Part shown: positions 25,393 through 37,457 of the stretch, piece by piece
How positions within the stretch are numbered: position 1 is the stretch's first letter
How the letters are laid out: the number at the start of each line of letters is the position of its first letter
Assembly: GCA_027625095.1 (NCBI GenBank)
Contig: JAQBXN010000034.1
Location: forward strand, 1-64,000
Direction: 5' to 3'
Source: Planctomycetota bacterium
Lineage (GTDB): Bacteria; Planctomycetota; PUPC01; JACPCR01
DNA length: 64,000 nucleotides
Notes under the pieces: generated by a model
What the model saw: only the letters and a program-made list of their open reading frames with translations
Databases searched by the model: none
What the model was told of the DNA's origin: nothing
Made by a program: the position numbers and the translations under genes

Positions 25393-28300
25393 CTACTCCC
25401 CTGTCCCGTCAAATCCGAATGCACCTGCGCCGGACACTATAACGTATGTGCTGCCGACGATTCTGCTATACCGAAACTCACCTGGAATTGTCAATTCTTG
25501 ACCGATTTTGCCGGTTTTGAGGTCGCGAATTTCGAGTGTGGTGCTTGATGGTTTATCGTGGGCGTGCCGCGGGATGAACAACAGATTGTCCTGAATGGAC
25601 GTGGGGTATTCAACATCCAATGCCAGGCGTTTCGCATTGTCAGCCCAGAACTCTTTGCCGGTGTAAAGTTCCAAAGCATGCATCTCGCCTGAGGCCGAAA
25701 TTGCGTAAAAAGCCTGTTTGCCGATGACGGAGCGTTTCAGCCATTTGTGGGATTCAGGAAGTTGAACGTTCCATAGCGTCTTACCAGTGGCTATGTCCAG
25801 AGCGAGAAGGAGGCTGCCAGTGCCCACAAGAATAATCCGTCCGGACAGAAAGATCTTTGCTTCAGTAAAATTCTGGTTCTTCCATTTTCCCTCGAATTCG
25901 TGTTGCCAGAGCAGTTCGCCTGTCGCCACTTCGCGGCATTGAAAGCTGGACTGTGACAGAGCAGCGAAATTCCCGTTATCGAGCAATCTGAATGCACTGT
26001 CTGGATCGGTCTTCACACCAAGTTCCATTCGATGCATGACCACGCCTCTGAACGGATTGAGTGCGGTGACTGAAGTTTCACCTGACTCAGGGTGTCGTTG
26101 AAAGACGAACAATGCATCAGGGGTGAGGATTGGGTTCCCATGGAAATGGTCCAAGGGCATTTCCCACAGGATCATTCCATCGGCAGCCCTGAGCATGAGC
26201 AGCTTGCGCCCGAGTATGTTCAATCCAATGAGGCCGAGATGGGAAGATTCGGGTCCTGAACGTACCTCAGCCTCTCCAGGGGGATCGATGCCGATAGGCG
26301 CCAAGCTCAATTTCTGCTCCAGAAACACGCCAGGCATGGCAAATTCATCGAATGCCTGAGTCCATACTTGAGCGCCGGTTATGGCATCGACACCGAATAA
26401 TTCGCCCTTTGTACCGCAGACGATGGTGTCGCCTGAAACTCCTGCAAGACGAATATTCTGCGGCGGAGATTTGAGACGGACGGAAACGTTCAAGATTTCT
26501 GATTTCGATCTGCGAAACGGATCCTGCTCGGCAGGGCCCTCGGGTGCGGGTAACTCACGCTGCACTTCAATCTGGATTGGCCGGTCTCGGGGAGCGTCTG
26601 CAATCGCTGCCTGGAGTGCGGTGCTGGCATCGATTCGTTCGCCATTCACCTTGAGGATGATGTCCCCTGGCTTCAATCCAGCACGGCGGGCCGGCGTATC
26701 GATAATGGAGTTTATGACACGCCCGAAGCCGTAACTGATGCCAAGCCAGCCTTTTGTCCGGGTTCGCATTTCTTTGTCCCAAACCATCTTGCCCGTGTCC
26801 GTACTGAGATTGTCCAGGCCTCCACGCCCGACAAACGTAAGCCTCTCTTGATGCCATACCGGCAAGCATTCGTTTTCGAAGGACTGGCTGAGAATCAGAC
26901 TACTGATGGTTTCCACATCACATGACCATTTTTCTTTAAGGGGAATTGCGAGCCTCTTTCGTGTGGGCTCCGGCTCAGCCAAAGCGGCAAATAATTGATT
27001 GCCTAAGGCTTCAAACTCCGTTTCCTGCTCAAGAAATTTGTAGAGATTGCTGCCATGTGCCTGCTTGAGCTCGGCGATAACCCGGCGGGCTGATTCCTTT
27101 TCCTGGAGGAGAGCCAGAGTGATGGCGAGATAGACACCTGCTCGCAAATTCTTCCTTTCGCTTCGGAGGAATAATTCATTCCAGAAAGGGAAAGACTTGA
27201 AAGGCTGCCCCTGCTTCAGCCACGTTGTCCCCAGTACGACTTTGGCCTGCACTGCTGCCTGGCTATTCGGATAACGCTGGACGATTTCGTTGCAGCGGAC
27301 CGCCCAATCCTGATGGAGGGCCTGCTCGAGTAATCGTGCCGCGGCGGCTTCAAATTCTTCATAAGGTTCGGGACCATTTCTGCGGATGATGTCTGCGATT
27401 TTGTGGCGGGTATACAGGGCCGGAGAAACAGAGATGCCATCCGTCTCGATCATGCGGCGGTGTGAGTGGTTTCCAATCTGTTGCAGGTAGTGAATGGCGG
27501 CTTTCCATTGACCTCGGCTTTCGGCATATCGGGAGAGGTTCAGAACCGCGTTAAATGTGTGCTTCTCGGTCGGGGCGGTCTGCAGAGCTTGTGCGTATGC
27601 ACTTTCTGCCGCAGGCCAATCCGATCCCTTTGCTGCCAGATCTGCCCGACGGGTGAGGGCCTGGAAAAGTAAGTCCCGCGACTCATCGAATACCTGCCTT
27701 CCGTTTTGAATTTTGCTCATTCTTGAAAGTTCCACGGCCCTGGCGAGGTATTGAATGGCTTCGTCGAGCCGGTCTCGAGAGAGCATCAGGTAGCCGACTT
27801 CGATGTGGGCAAGCGCATCCTGGGGATTGGCTTTTGCTCTTTCAACTTGCTGCTCGAAGTAGCCTTCGCTGGAATAAACCTGCAGGCCGCCCGTGCCTGC
27901 AACAACGAACAGTTTGCCAAGGTGGATCAGGTTGCCTGGGCTCATCCCCTGCTCCCAGGCTCGTGCGTGGCCAAGCTTACCGTTGCCAAGGTTGGAACGA
28001 TGGATATGCCGGCTGCCGGGACAGTGAACAAACTTTGTGTCGATCAGACCTAGACCCGCGGGCGTACCTTCAAGTGTGACCGTCCGGTTCAACAAATTAC
28101 CGTTTTCGGCATCAAGATAAGAGATCTGATTTCCTGACAGATAGATCCGCCCCTCCTGACAGCCGATCAGATAAGCGTTCTGTCCACGATTGGCACTAAA
28201 GAAAAGCCTGCCGGTTCTTGCATCAAGGCAATGGAGGAAGTCGCTGTCCTGGGGCGTGACGAAGAGTTTTCCCCCGCTAACAAGGGGCGCGTTTATCTGC

Positions 28301-30006
28301 CACGAGTTAAGACCTTCATCCGGGTCCAGCGGAAACATCGACCGGCTGTCCGGTTTCTGCTTGTACCGGCGTATCCACTTTAACACGCCGGTTTCCTTAT
28401 CCGCGGCGATAACCGCACCAAGATTGGTCGAATAGAAAACAAGACCGTCAGCCAGGGCGGGGAGACCACCGACCGGCAGTGGCGTGAAAGTTCGATTGCC
28501 CCGTGGCATGACGCTAAGGCTGATGAAGGTCTTCCAAAGCTGTTTGCCGGTCTGAGCATCCAGGCAAGCAAGGGAACACTCGGTTTCACGTGATCGAGTG
28601 ACGACACCTACATACAACCGGCCATCTTCCACTATCGGGGCTCCGATGAAGGATTCGGCATCGGCGGCATCCCCTGCATTCCAGGCATCCTCTTCAAAGA
28701 TATTTTCAATCACACCCTTGGACGCGAGCGCATCCCACATGGCTTTTCCATCGCTTTTTCGGATGCAGCGGAGGATGGTTTCCGGGAGCTGAAACCGCCC
28801 GCGTATCTCCGGGCCGAAGCAAACGTAAACATAATCTTCTGATACCGCGAGCATCTGTGGGCTGGTCGCCCAGGGTTGGTCGCCCTGGAGGGGCTGCCCG
28901 ACGAGTGAATGACGCCACACAATCTCGCCGCTACCAACCTTGCGCGCTATCACGCCATTGGTGACCCGATAATAAATGTTGTTATCAGAGATGACCGGAA
29001 ATATCTGGGGCAGAATTGGCCCCCCTGGCACCAAGTGGCTCGAGCCGGTCTGGACATCTTGCTCTTGTTCGCCGTTGCCCTCTCTACGAAATGCCGGCCC
29101 CAGCCAGGAACTCGACCACAGCAATTTTCCAATCTCGATCTGAGAGGTAAAGAGTCGCGAATGTCGCTTGTCACCTCCGAAATCGGCCCAATCACCCGTT
29201 GTGTTTTCCCCAATGTCTTTGAGCTGGAATATGAAATCTGCAACTCTCGTCTGTTTCCCGGCAATGACATACTTCTCCTCCAGATGAGGCTCCAAGCTCT
29301 GGAGAAGTTGCTGGAATTCGGGTTCATAGCCAAGTGTTTTATAACAAAGGGCAAGCTTGAGAGGTGTAGTCGGATCGGGGAAAGGCAGACCTCCCCTAAA
29401 ACGTGCAAGCTGCTGCCACTGACCCACGGCCTGGGCGAGTTCACCTCTTGAGAGCATGAGGTCTGCAACTCGCTGAATTGCTCTGGGACCGGAACTGCTG
29501 AGCAAATAGTCTCTGCCAACGCTTTTCAGCATGTCCATGTCCGAGGCTTTGATTGCCAGGCTCAGGGTTTTCGACGCAATTGAATCGTAGATGTCTCTGT
29601 AGGCCTTGAGGGGTTGATCGCCTAGTCGTGAAATCCTTTCCAATGCGAAATCCCGTGCAGGCCAGAACAGGTGGCCATTGAAGGCAATCCGGGATTCTGG
29701 ATTGTTCTGGACGACGCTTTGATAGACGGAAAGGGCTTTCAGACTGGCGCCTTCGTTTTCATATTTCAGCGCAAGCTTGAGCTTTGCCTGGAGGCCACGA
29801 TTCTCCTTCTCAATCACGTATGCTTCAAAGGTCTCTTCATCCACATTTGTTTCTTCGCCACTCTCAACCGGAAACCAGAACCTGCATGGCTTCTGGCCCA
29901 TCACTTCTGGCTCACCGTAAAGGGTGCAGTCCCAGAGCAGTGGGATGACCAGAATGGCTAATGACACTTTCCTTGCGGCATTCAGTGCTGGAAACTCTAT
30001 TGTCAT
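25393..30006 (-). CDS. Giant periplasmic PQQ-propeller / TPR / PDZ protein
   Basis: A 1537-residue protein (ATG 30006) with an N-terminal hydrophobic segment, KVSLAILVIPLLWDC, compatible with export. Helical repeats (about 55-220) are followed by a PQQ-like beta-propeller (about 240-700, repeated G.L.W....G motifs such as GKQLWKTFISLSV), TPR-type helices (735-1040, HIEVGYLMLSRDRLDEAIQY), a PDZ domain (about 1080-1150, GLKPGDIILKVNGERID) and a second propeller section (about 1190-1530, GKTLWNVQLPESHKWL). Such architecture suggests a scaffold or sensor rather than a dehydrogenase. Between the MoxR gene and the B6/c-di-AMP cluster its role is open. Domain borders are estimates. Confidence 0.75.
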   Translation of the reverse strand: MTIEFPALNAARKVSLAILVIPLLWDCTLYGEPEVMGQKPCRFWFPVESGEETNVDEETFEAYVIEKENRGLQAKLKLALKYENEGASLKALSVYQSVVQNNPESRIAFNGHLFWPARDFALERISRLGDQPLKAYRDIYDSIASKTLSLAIKASDMDMLKSVGRDYLLSSSGPRAIQRVADLMLSRGELAQAVGQWQQLARFRGGLPFPDPTTPLKLALCYKTLGYEPEFQQLLQSLEPHLEEKYVIAGKQTRVADFIFQLKDIGENTTGDWADFGGDKRHSRLFTSQIEIGKLLWSSSWLGPAFRREGNGEQEQDVQTGSSHLVPGGPILPQIFPVISDNNIYYRVTNGVIARKVGSGEIVWRHSLVGQPLQGDQPWATSPQMLAVSEDYVYVCFGPEIRGRFQLPETILRCIRKSDGKAMWDALASKGVIENIFEEDAWNAGDAADAESFIGAPIVEDGRLYVGVVTRSRETECSLACLDAQTGKQLWKTFISLSVMPRGNRTFTPLPVGGLPALADGLVFYSTNLGAVIAADKETGVLKWIRRYKQKPDSRSMFPLDPDEGLNSWQINAPLVSGGKLFVTPQDSDFLHCLDARTGRLFFSANRGQNAYLIGCQEGRIYLSGNQISYLDAENGNLLNRTVTLEGTPAGLGLIDTKFVHCPGSRHIHRSNLGNGKLGHARAWEQGMSPGNLIHLGKLFVVAGTGGLQVYSSEGYFEQQVERAKANPQDALAHIEVGYLMLSRDRLDEAIQYLARAVELSRMSKIQNGRQVFDESRDLLFQALTRRADLAAKGSDWPAAESAYAQALQTAPTEKHTFNAVLNLSRYAESRGQWKAAIHYLQQIGNHSHRRMIETDGISVSPALYTRHKIADIIRRNGPEPYEEFEAAAARLLEQALHQDWAVRCNEIVQRYPNSQAAVQAKVVLGTTWLKQGQPFKSFPFWNELFLRSERKNLRAGVYLAITLALLQEKESARRVIAELKQAHGSNLYKFLEQETEFEALGNQLFAALAEPEPTRKRLAIPLKEKWSCDVETISSLILSQSFENECLPVWHQERLTFVGRGGLDNLSTDTGKMVWDKEMRTRTKGWLGISYGFGRVINSIIDTPARRAGLKPGDIILKVNGERIDASTALQAAIADAPRDRPIQIEVQRELPAPEGPAEQDPFRRSKSEILNVSVRLKSPPQNIRLAGVSGDTIVCGTKGELFGVDAITGAQVWTQAFDEFAMPGVFLEQKLSLAPIGIDPPGEAEVRSGPESSHLGLIGLNILGRKLLMLRAADGMILWEMPLDHFHGNPILTPDALFVFQRHPESGETSVTALNPFRGVVMHRMELGVKTDPDSAFRLLDNGNFAALSQSSFQCREVATGELLWQHEFEGKWKNQNFTEAKIFLSGRIILVGTGSLLLALDIATGKTLWNVQLPESHKWLKRSVIGKQAFYAISASGEMHALELYTGKEFWADNAKRLALDVEYPTSIQDNLLFIPRHAHDKPSSTTLEIRDLKTGKIGQELTIPGEFRYSRIVGSTYVIVSGAGAFGFDGTGE

Positions 30007-30103
30007 CAAATGGCTGGAGGATGAGGTGCAAATGGGAGGCAGATTTTATCAGAAGAGGGATACCGGGCTCGCCTTCTTCTCAATCATCAGTGGGCGTCCC
30101 TGC

Positions 30104-31150
30104 CTATATATCTTCGATGCAGACGCCTTTGCCGCTGTCCACGGCGATACCGACAAGACCTTCGCTTTCGATGGTTTGCGCGACGGACTTCTGGGCACGC
30201 GGCGCGTAGATGACAATCGCCCCATCATTGCCGTATCCACTACAAGCGAGCGCGCCCGCCTTCCTTGCCCGCTCAGCCATCCGGGTCATTTTATCAGTGG
30301 TCAGGCCGAGATATTCGCCGCGCATATTTTCCTGCTCATCAAGAAGACGGGCAAATTCGAAGGGTTCGATGTTCTTGGAACTGAACAGATTCATGGACTC
30401 GGCACAAAGGTCTCGGATCATCGTATGTGCGTAACCTATCATTGCATTTGCTTCTGATATCCCGGAAAGCCGGCCCAGCAAAATGTCCGTGGGTGCCGAG
30501 GGAAATGACTGGACATCCGTACCTTCAATAAGCTGATTCACTGCCTCTGCTGCGTCTTTCGATGAGGCATCTATCGACTTTTCCGGAATTAAAGACGTCC
30601 TCGTCACGATGAATCCATCAAGCGAATTTCCGTATGCTTGAACGGATTCAAGATCGAAACCCTTCAGGGCCACCAATCCCCCCAACTCTGTCGCAGCCCA
30701 GATTCCCTTCTGCTCAGGGATTCCACCGCATGCATTGAAAGCAGTCCTGGCGGGCTCGAACGTGGTTTCGAGCGTGGGAGATTCAGCCATCGCCAGAAAA
30801 GCAGCGGTCCAGCATACCGCCTCGGCAACAGCATAATCCAATCCTGAGTATTGGAGCCCAGTATCAACGATTGAACAATCGAAACCCGCTCGTAAAGCTC
30901 CGCCCTTCTCCTCTATTTTTTCAAGTATTGACATTGCAGACGGATGCGCGTCCAGGCTGATGTCTGCTCCCTGAAAGTTCTTGATAACGACTCGTTCATC
31001 CGATCTTCGATGGATGTCAAGCTCGTATCGCAGATTGGTGCACAGAAAAACCTGGAAGCACCCAAGTCCGAACTGTTGGTCTCCGAAGAGCGGAATTGTC
31101 AGGGGAGCCGCGGCTCTGAAATGATCAGGATCGTGAGTAAATCGAGACAT
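30104..31150 (-). CDS. Degenerate GHMP-kinase-fold protein
   Basis: A 348-residue protein whose outline follows galactokinase/mevalonate kinase but whose catalytic motifs have changed. The N-terminal motif expected as APGR.NLIGEH reads APLTIPLFGDQQF; the ATP loop expected as P..GLSSSA reads VDTGLQYSGLDYAVAEAV; the catalytic Asp region reads GGIPEQKGIWAATELGGL; and the C-terminal glycine loop reads CSGYGNDGAIVIYAP. The helix MTRMAERARKAGALACSG matches mevalonate kinase well. It may be a non-catalytic homologue or bind another ligand. It follows pdxJ by 16 bases, probably in the same operon. The family call is by pattern and is moderate. Confidence 0.5.
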   Translation of the reverse strand: MSRFTHDPDHFRAAAPLTIPLFGDQQFGLGCFQVFLCTNLRYELDIHRRSDERVVIKNFQGADISLDAHPSAMSILEKIEEKGGALRAGFDCSIVDTGLQYSGLDYAVAEAVCWTAAFLAMAESPTLETTFEPARTAFNACGGIPEQKGIWAATELGGLVALKGFDLESVQAYGNSLDGFIVTRTSLIPEKSIDASSKDAAEAVNQLIEGTDVQSFPSAPTDILLGRLSGISEANAMIGYAHTMIRDLCAESMNLFSSKNIEPFEFARLLDEQENMRGEYLGLTTDKMTRMAERARKAGALACSGYGNDGAIVIYAPRAQKSVAQTIESEGLVGIAVDSGKGVCIEDI

Positions 31151-31166
31151 AAATGCTGGAAGGTGC

Positions 31167-31889
31167 TCAAGCTTCGTTCATGAGTTGTTTCATTTCCTTG
31201 ACGGCCTGTGTGATTCCCACATAGACAGCTCTGGAAACGATAGAGTGGCCGATGTTCAGCTCATACATGTGCGGCAGACGGCATACCGCCTGAACATTGA
31301 AGTAATTGAGTCCGTGCCCGGCGTTGACACCCAGTCCGAGTAAGTGCGCTTTTTCAGCCCCGGCGTGCAGTTCCCGCAATGCAATTTCGAGAGCGGCATC
31401 TCCCCGCTGATTTGCATAGACGCCGGTATGCAGTTCTACATATTCGGCTCCTGTGTCTGCGGATGCCTGAAGCTGTTCGGCGTCCGGATCGACAAACAGG
31501 CTGACGCGTATGCCGGCCGCCTTGAAACGAGAGGCGGCCGTCTTGATCGCGTCAAACTCTCCAATGACGTTCAGGCCACCTTCTGTGGTGACCTCCCGTC
31601 GTTTTTCAGGAACGAGGGTGACTTGTTCCGGTTTAGTCGCCAGGGCAATTTCGATAATTTCATCGGCGCAGGCCATTTCAAGATTCAATCGGGTAGTTAC
31701 TGTCTCACGCAGAATGCGGAGATCGCGATCCTGGATGTGACGGCGGTCTTCTCGTAAGTGGATGGTGATTCCGTCTGCTCCGGCAAACTCCGAGAGGGCG
31801 GCGGCAATAACGGGATCTGGTTCGTTGCACATCCTTGCCTGTCGAACGGTCGCCACGTGATCGACGTTCACTCCAAGTTTGACACTCAT
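31167..31889 (-). CDS. pdxJ: Pyridoxine 5'-phosphate synthase
   Basis: Condenses 1-deoxy-xylulose 5-phosphate with 3-amino-1-hydroxyacetone phosphate in the DXP-dependent vitamin B6 pathway. The 240-residue TIM barrel starts [16 protein letters not shown] and includes [31 protein letters not shown] and a C-terminal [11 protein letters not shown] phosphate-binding loop. Its ATG overlaps the stop of the YbbR-domain gene by four bases, so translation is coupled to the c-di-AMP genes. Length and motifs are normal. Confidence 0.97.
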   Translation of the reverse strand: MSVKLGVNVDHVATVRQARMCNEPDPVIAAALSEFAGADGITIHLREDRRHIQDRDLRILRETVTTRLNLEMACADEIIEIALATKPEQVTLVPEKRREVTTEGGLNVIGEFDAIKTAASRFKAAGIRVSLFVDPDAEQLQASADTGAEYVELHTGVYANQRGDAALEIALRELHAGAEKAHLLGLGVNAGHGLNYFNVQAVCRLPHMYELNIGHSIVSRAVYVGITQAVKEMKQLMNEA

Positions 31890-32689
31890 TCTTCTGGCTC
31901 CGTCGGTTCTTGTTCCAAGGGCTCCAGCGGGCCCAACTGCGTTACTACAACTGATTTCAACGGGCTACGCAGCCGCACTCCCGTGGGGAGCACAATCTCG
32001 GGGTGTAATTCCTTCTCCGTATCCGATTTTATTGCTGAGCTCTCGATATAAAGCTTGACACTGTCATGCGAGAGGGTGTCGAGTATCTCCTGCCTGGCAG
32101 AGACGTGAACATCGAGCGCAGCCGGTGCGATGGTGACTTGATATGGATAATCGGGCAGCGCCATGAACCGGATCGGTACTTTGGTAATGATGCTTTCTTT
32201 CCATTTGGAGACGATGACGATCCTGACGTTGACAATCCCAGGCTCGGCAGAAATGTGACCTTTGTGTATAGGTTTCTCAAAATTAGGGAGGTTTACGAGA
32301 TCCACTTCCACCCCTTCAAGGACCTCCTCCGTGGCGCCTCTGCCGGAGAGGGCAATCGGTTTGGTCTGCAGGTACTGCAGGCGATTCAACACAGCAATTC
32401 TGCCTTTCACCAGCACCTGGGATGGTTCAATCCTGATGCCCGCCGAGCCTAGCTCATACCCGTCTTCGATTCCGGTGAATTGAGGCCTGACAGACACGTA
32501 TTCGCTGGTGTTAGTGACGTGCGAGGCACTGATAGCAAAGTAGAGAAGTGTGCCAAGGACGAGTGACATGAATTTCAACAACAGGCGTGTTGAGAAAAAC
32601 GTACGCAGGCCATTCATGGCGTACCGTACGGAGGTGATCAGCCATTTAAGGGAAAGGATATAAATGAGCGTATCACCCAGTGAACTCAT
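31886..32689 (-). CDS. cdaR: YbbR-domain protein, CdaA regulator-like
   Basis: A 267-residue protein with one transmembrane segment (about residues 37-56, [17 protein letters not shown]) followed by an extracytoplasmic region with two YbbR-like repeats. In many bacteria the YbbR protein CdaR binds the diadenylate cyclase CdaA and adjusts c-di-AMP production. Here it overlaps cdaA (32686) by four bases and pdxJ by four bases. The Firmicute partner glmM is not adjacent. The C-terminus ([13 protein letters not shown]) is acidic. Confidence 0.85.
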   Translation of the reverse strand: MSSLGDTLIYILSLKWLITSVRYAMNGLRTFFSTRLLLKFMSLVLGTLLYFAISASHVTNTSEYVSVRPQFTGIEDGYELGSAGIRIEPSQVLVKGRIAVLNRLQYLQTKPIALSGRGATEEVLEGVEVDLVNLPNFEKPIHKGHISAEPGIVNVRIVIVSKWKESIITKVPIRFMALPDYPYQVTIAPAALDVHVSARQEILDTLSHDSVKLYIESSAIKSDTEKELHPEIVLPTGVRLRSPLKSVVVTQLGPLEPLEQEPTEPEE

Positions 32690-33495
32690 GCGACTGCACT
32701 CTGTGGGTCTTTTCGTTCAACGTAAATCTGGCGAAGGGTGCGCTCCAGCTCATCCGGGCTCAGCCCCCGTGTGATAGTGCCTCGAACAGCAAAAGAAATC
32801 TGACCGGTCTCTTCTGACACCATAATTGCTAAGGCATCTGACTGCTCAGTAACCCCGATCCCGGCCCGGTGCCGAGTGCCCAGACCGCGACTGACAACGG
32901 GATTTTCGGTCAGCGGGAACAAGCATCCTGCGGCGATTAATCGATCGTCACGAAGGATAACGGCCCCGTCATGAAGCGGCGTGCCGGGGTAGAACAGGGT
33001 GATCATCAGTTCGCTGGTGATTTTTGAATCCAATTTGATACCCCCGTCAACGTAGGTGTTCAGGGATACCTCGCGTTCGAGGCATATCAAGGCTCCGATC
33101 TGCTTTTCGGCCATACTAGTCACTGCGCCGACAATAGTGTTAATCACATCCCCTTTGTCCCGAAATACCCGGCGAAGAAGTCTGGATTCACCAAGCCGAA
33201 CCAGGGCACGCCGGAGTTCAGGCTGGAACATGATGATCAACCCAATGGCAAAAAACTCCGGGAAGCTCGTAAGCAGCGCCGTGATTACCCGCATCTCAAA
33301 CTGCTGAGCAAAGAACAGCAGAACAACAAACATGACAACTATAAAGACCGCAAGACCTCGTAAGACACTTGCACCAAGAGACTCCTGCAGAAATCGCAGA
33401 ATCCAATAGAAAACTGTCGCCAGAAGCAGAATCTCGACGACCACTTTCCACAGCTGTTGCGCCTGCAAAAAGTCAATAAAGACTTCAAAGGTCAT
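32686..33495 (-). CDS. cdaA: Diadenylate cyclase (c-di-AMP synthase)
   Basis: Makes cyclic di-AMP from two ATP. Three N-terminal membrane segments (about residues 13-80) anchor the protein, followed by the DAC domain with the paired motifs PLHDGAVIL (DGA) and GTRHRAGIGV (RHR), both intact. At 269 residues it is the usual CdaA size. It heads the overlapping cdaA-cdaR-pdxJ operon. A short perfect hairpin (33527-33544) lies about 30 bases upstream of the start, in the probable leader. Confidence 0.95.
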   Translation of the reverse strand: MTFEVFIDFLQAQQLWKVVVEILLLATVFYWILRFLQESLGASVLRGLAVFIVVMFVVLLFFAQQFEMRVITALLTSFPEFFAIGLIIMFQPELRRALVRLGESRLLRRVFRDKGDVINTIVGAVTSMAEKQIGALICLEREVSLNTYVDGGIKLDSKITSELMITLFYPGTPLHDGAVILRDDRLIAAGCLFPLTENPVVSRGLGTRHRAGIGVTEQSDALAIMVSEETGQISFAVRGTITRGLSPDELERTLRQIYVERKDPQSAVA

Positions 33496-33803
33496 AAATC
33501 TGAGACGGGTTTGATTGGACGGTTACTGGATAGCTGGCTATCCAATCTCATAGAACTCACAGGAAGAAAATGACAAGAACCTCCGGGATCGTCCACGGAT
33601 GAAACTGCCTGAGCTTCAGGAAATGCGGGAAGGATCTAATCGCAACGACCCAACAGCAAAACTCCCCCAAAATCGGAAAACGTACACCTGAGGCACATGG
33701 CTCCGTCAAGCGCACGGTTGGGGTCGCCAGGGATCAAACGGCTGTACGGAGTGCGATAAATTTCGTTCTCGATCGCCCTGACACAATGGGGCCAATGGGG
33801 GCC
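33496..33803. other. Intergenic region upstream of cdaA
   Basis: 308 bases without a supported gene. An 8-base stem TGGATAGC/GCTATCCA with a two-base loop (33527-33544) is the only clear structure. On the minus strand a short open stretch (RTPYSRLIPGDPNRALDGAM) looks codon-like but matches nothing I recognise. The cdaA promoter must lie here. Confidence 0.4.
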
Positions 33804-35084
33804 TCAGGCACTGTCGCGTCGTTCGGCCTCCGGCTCTTCATCCTCTTCATCTGCAAAGAATTTTTCTTCCCTGCGGACCAGCTTTGCCGTGATAACGACT
33901 TCGGTCACGTCACTCCTTGATGGCAACTCGTACATGATATCGAGCATGAACTCTTCAAATACCGACCTCAATGCTCGGGCTCCGACCTTTCGCTCGCGGG
34001 CAACTTTGGCAATTTCACGGAGTGCATCACCTTCGAAACGAAGTTGGGTGCCATCCATTTCGAAAAACTTTTTATACTGTCGAACGAGTGCATTCTTAGG
34101 CTCCGTCATCACCTGAATCAGGGCCTCTTCATCTAGCGGCTGCAGGGACGCCAGGACAGGAAGCCGTCCCACGAATTCCGGAATCATGCCGTACTCGATC
34201 AGATCCTCCGGCTGCACGCGGGCAAGCAACTGACCGAGAGACTCTTCTTCCGTGATTCCCTCCTCGTGGTGTTGAAATCCAATAGTCCCCTTCCCAACTC
34301 GTTTTCCGATCACCTGCTCCAGCCCGACAAAGCTGCCGCTGCAGATGAACAGGATGTTCGTAGTGTCCATCTGGATGTACTGTTGCTCTGGATGTTTGCG
34401 GCCGCCCTGCGGGGGGATGTTCGCGACCGTGCCTTCCAGAATTTTTAACAACGCCTGCTGGACCCCCTCGCCGGAAACATCGCGAGTAATGGATACGTTC
34501 TGCTGAGTTTTTCCAATCTTGTCGATCTCATCGACGAAAATTATGCCCTGCTGGGCTTTGCCGATATCAAACTCGGCTACCTGAATCAGGCGTAGCAAAA
34601 GGTTTTCGACGTCTTCGCCAACGTAGCCAGCTTCCGTAAGAGTGGTTGCATCCCCGATCGCAAATGGGACATCAAGAATTTTGGCCAGTGTACGGGCAAG
34701 TAGAGTCTTGCCAGTGCCTGTAGGGCCGATAAGCAGAATATTGCTCTTCTCGACCTCGACATCGCTCATCGGAGACAGGCTGAGTCTTTTATAGTGATTG
34801 TGAACAGCAACCGAGAGGACTCGCTTCGCCACATCCTGCCCGATGACATACTGGTCCAGCTTTTCTTTCATCTCACGCGGAGTCGGCAGATTTTTTCTCT
34901 GGAGAGGCTGCGCGGCTCCGACGTCCCGTTCATCTCGAATGATCGAATTGCAGACCTCAACACACTCATTGCAGATGTAGACATCATCTGGTCCTGCAAT
35001 CATGCGTTCGACCTGACCGTAGGACTTCTTGCAAAAGGAACAGTATTCAGACCTCTTGCGGCCGCTACGTCCCTGTTTTGCCAT
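33804..35084 (-). CDS. clpX: ATP-dependent Clp protease ATP-binding subunit ClpX
   Basis: Unfoldase that feeds substrates to ClpP. The N-terminal zinc domain has the four Cys in [10 protein letters not shown] and [10 protein letters not shown]; the AAA+ core shows Walker A GPTGTGKT, Walker [11 protein letters not shown], the RKHP pore region and the IGF loop (TIGFQHHEE) that docks on ClpP. Length (426) is typical; the C-terminus is acidic. It follows clpP by about 90 bases and forms the tig-clpP-clpX cluster common in bacteria. Confidence 0.98.
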   Translation of the reverse strand: MAKQGRSGRKRSEYCSFCKKSYGQVERMIAGPDDVYICNECVEVCNSIIRDERDVGAAQPLQRKNLPTPREMKEKLDQYVIGQDVAKRVLSVAVHNHYKRLSLSPMSDVEVEKSNILLIGPTGTGKTLLARTLAKILDVPFAIGDATTLTEAGYVGEDVENLLLRLIQVAEFDIGKAQQGIIFVDEIDKIGKTQQNVSITRDVSGEGVQQALLKILEGTVANIPPQGGRKHPEQQYIQMDTTNILFICSGSFVGLEQVIGKRVGKGTIGFQHHEEGITEEESLGQLLARVQPEDLIEYGMIPEFVGRLPVLASLQPLDEEALIQVMTEPKNALVRQYKKFFEMDGTQLRFEGDALREIAKVARERKVGARALRSVFEEFMLDIMYELPSRSDVTEVVITAKLVRREEKFFADEEDEEPEAERRDSA

Positions 35085-35173
35085 GGTGATTACCGTCTGT
35101 AAAAGTTTCGATATACTCTCTGCGAGAGCGTAATTTTTCGAAGGCTAACGCCATAACGGCTCCAAAGCCAAGG

Positions 35174-35776
35174 CTACTTTTCCGCTTCGCCATTGCTTCC
35201 CTTCAGAGTTTCAAGAACTTCATCCACAATACCGTATTCCATGGCCTCGCGGGCGGACATGTAAAAATCTCTGTCGGTGTCAGCTTCAATCTGATCGATC
35301 TGCTTACCAGTGTGACTTACCAGGATGTTGTTGATCTGATCACGCAGGCTGATGATTTCTTCGGCCTGAATACTGATATCCGTCGCCGTTCCACGAACAC
35401 CACCCCAAGGCTGGTGAAGCATGAGCCGGGCGTGCGGCAGGGCGTATCGTTTTCCCTTCGTACCCGCGGCCAGGAGCACGGCACCCATGCTGGCGGCGTT
35501 GCCGATACAGTAAGTTGCTACATCACACTGCACGAACTGCATCGTATCGTATATCGCTAGACCGGCCGTCACGGAACCGCCTGGAGAATTGATGTAAAGA
35601 TGGATGTCTTGATTCTTCTTTTCAGTCTGCAGAAAAAGAAGCTGGGCGATGATGACGTTGGCTACGTTATCGCTTATCGCGCTTGGAATAAAAATGATCC
35701 GGTCACGCAGCAACCTGGAAAAAATGTCGTAACTGCGTTCGCCGCGGCCGGTCGTCTCAATGACGTATGGGACCAT
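35174..35776 (-). CDS. clpP: ATP-dependent Clp protease proteolytic subunit
   Basis: Serine peptidase forming the tetradecameric barrel. The catalytic Ser lies in [14 protein letters not shown] and the His in [11 protein letters not shown]; an Asp in the following helix completes the triad. The N-terminus ([20 protein letters not shown]) is the usual ClpP start and the length of 200 residues is normal. It is placed between tig and clpX and is probably co-transcribed. Confidence 0.98.
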   Translation of the reverse strand: MVPYVIETTGRGERSYDIFSRLLRDRIIFIPSAISDNVANVIIAQLLFLQTEKKNQDIHLYINSPGGSVTAGLAIYDTMQFVQCDVATYCIGNAASMGAVLLAAGTKGKRYALPHARLMLHQPWGGVRGTATDISIQAEEIISLRDQINNILVSHTGKQIDQIEADTDRDFYMSAREAMEYGIVDEVLETLKGSNGEAEK

Positions 35777-35947
35777 GTGCAGTCTCCTGTCTGTAATTGA
35801 AATTAAGATTACTACAGAGTGAAATTTTCGATGTTCCTTGATGCTCTGAAAACCTTACGATGCTGGAGTTACTTCCAACTCTCCAAAATTGCCAGCTTCT
35901 GAGCACGTTACGATTCAAGAGATCGTTCAAAAATTCACTGTGGTGTA

Positions 35948-37402
<1,455 letters not shown>

Positions 37403-37457
37403 GGGTCTTTTGCCCTTGTGATTGGTACGGAGAAGGCCAATATATCCTGAAATAACG

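Noticed and set aside
33496-33803. Structured RNA or gene remnant upstream of cdaA
   Set aside because: Only a short hairpin and a codon-like stretch are visible; nothing matched tmRNA, 6S, SRP RNA or a known riboswitch by eye.
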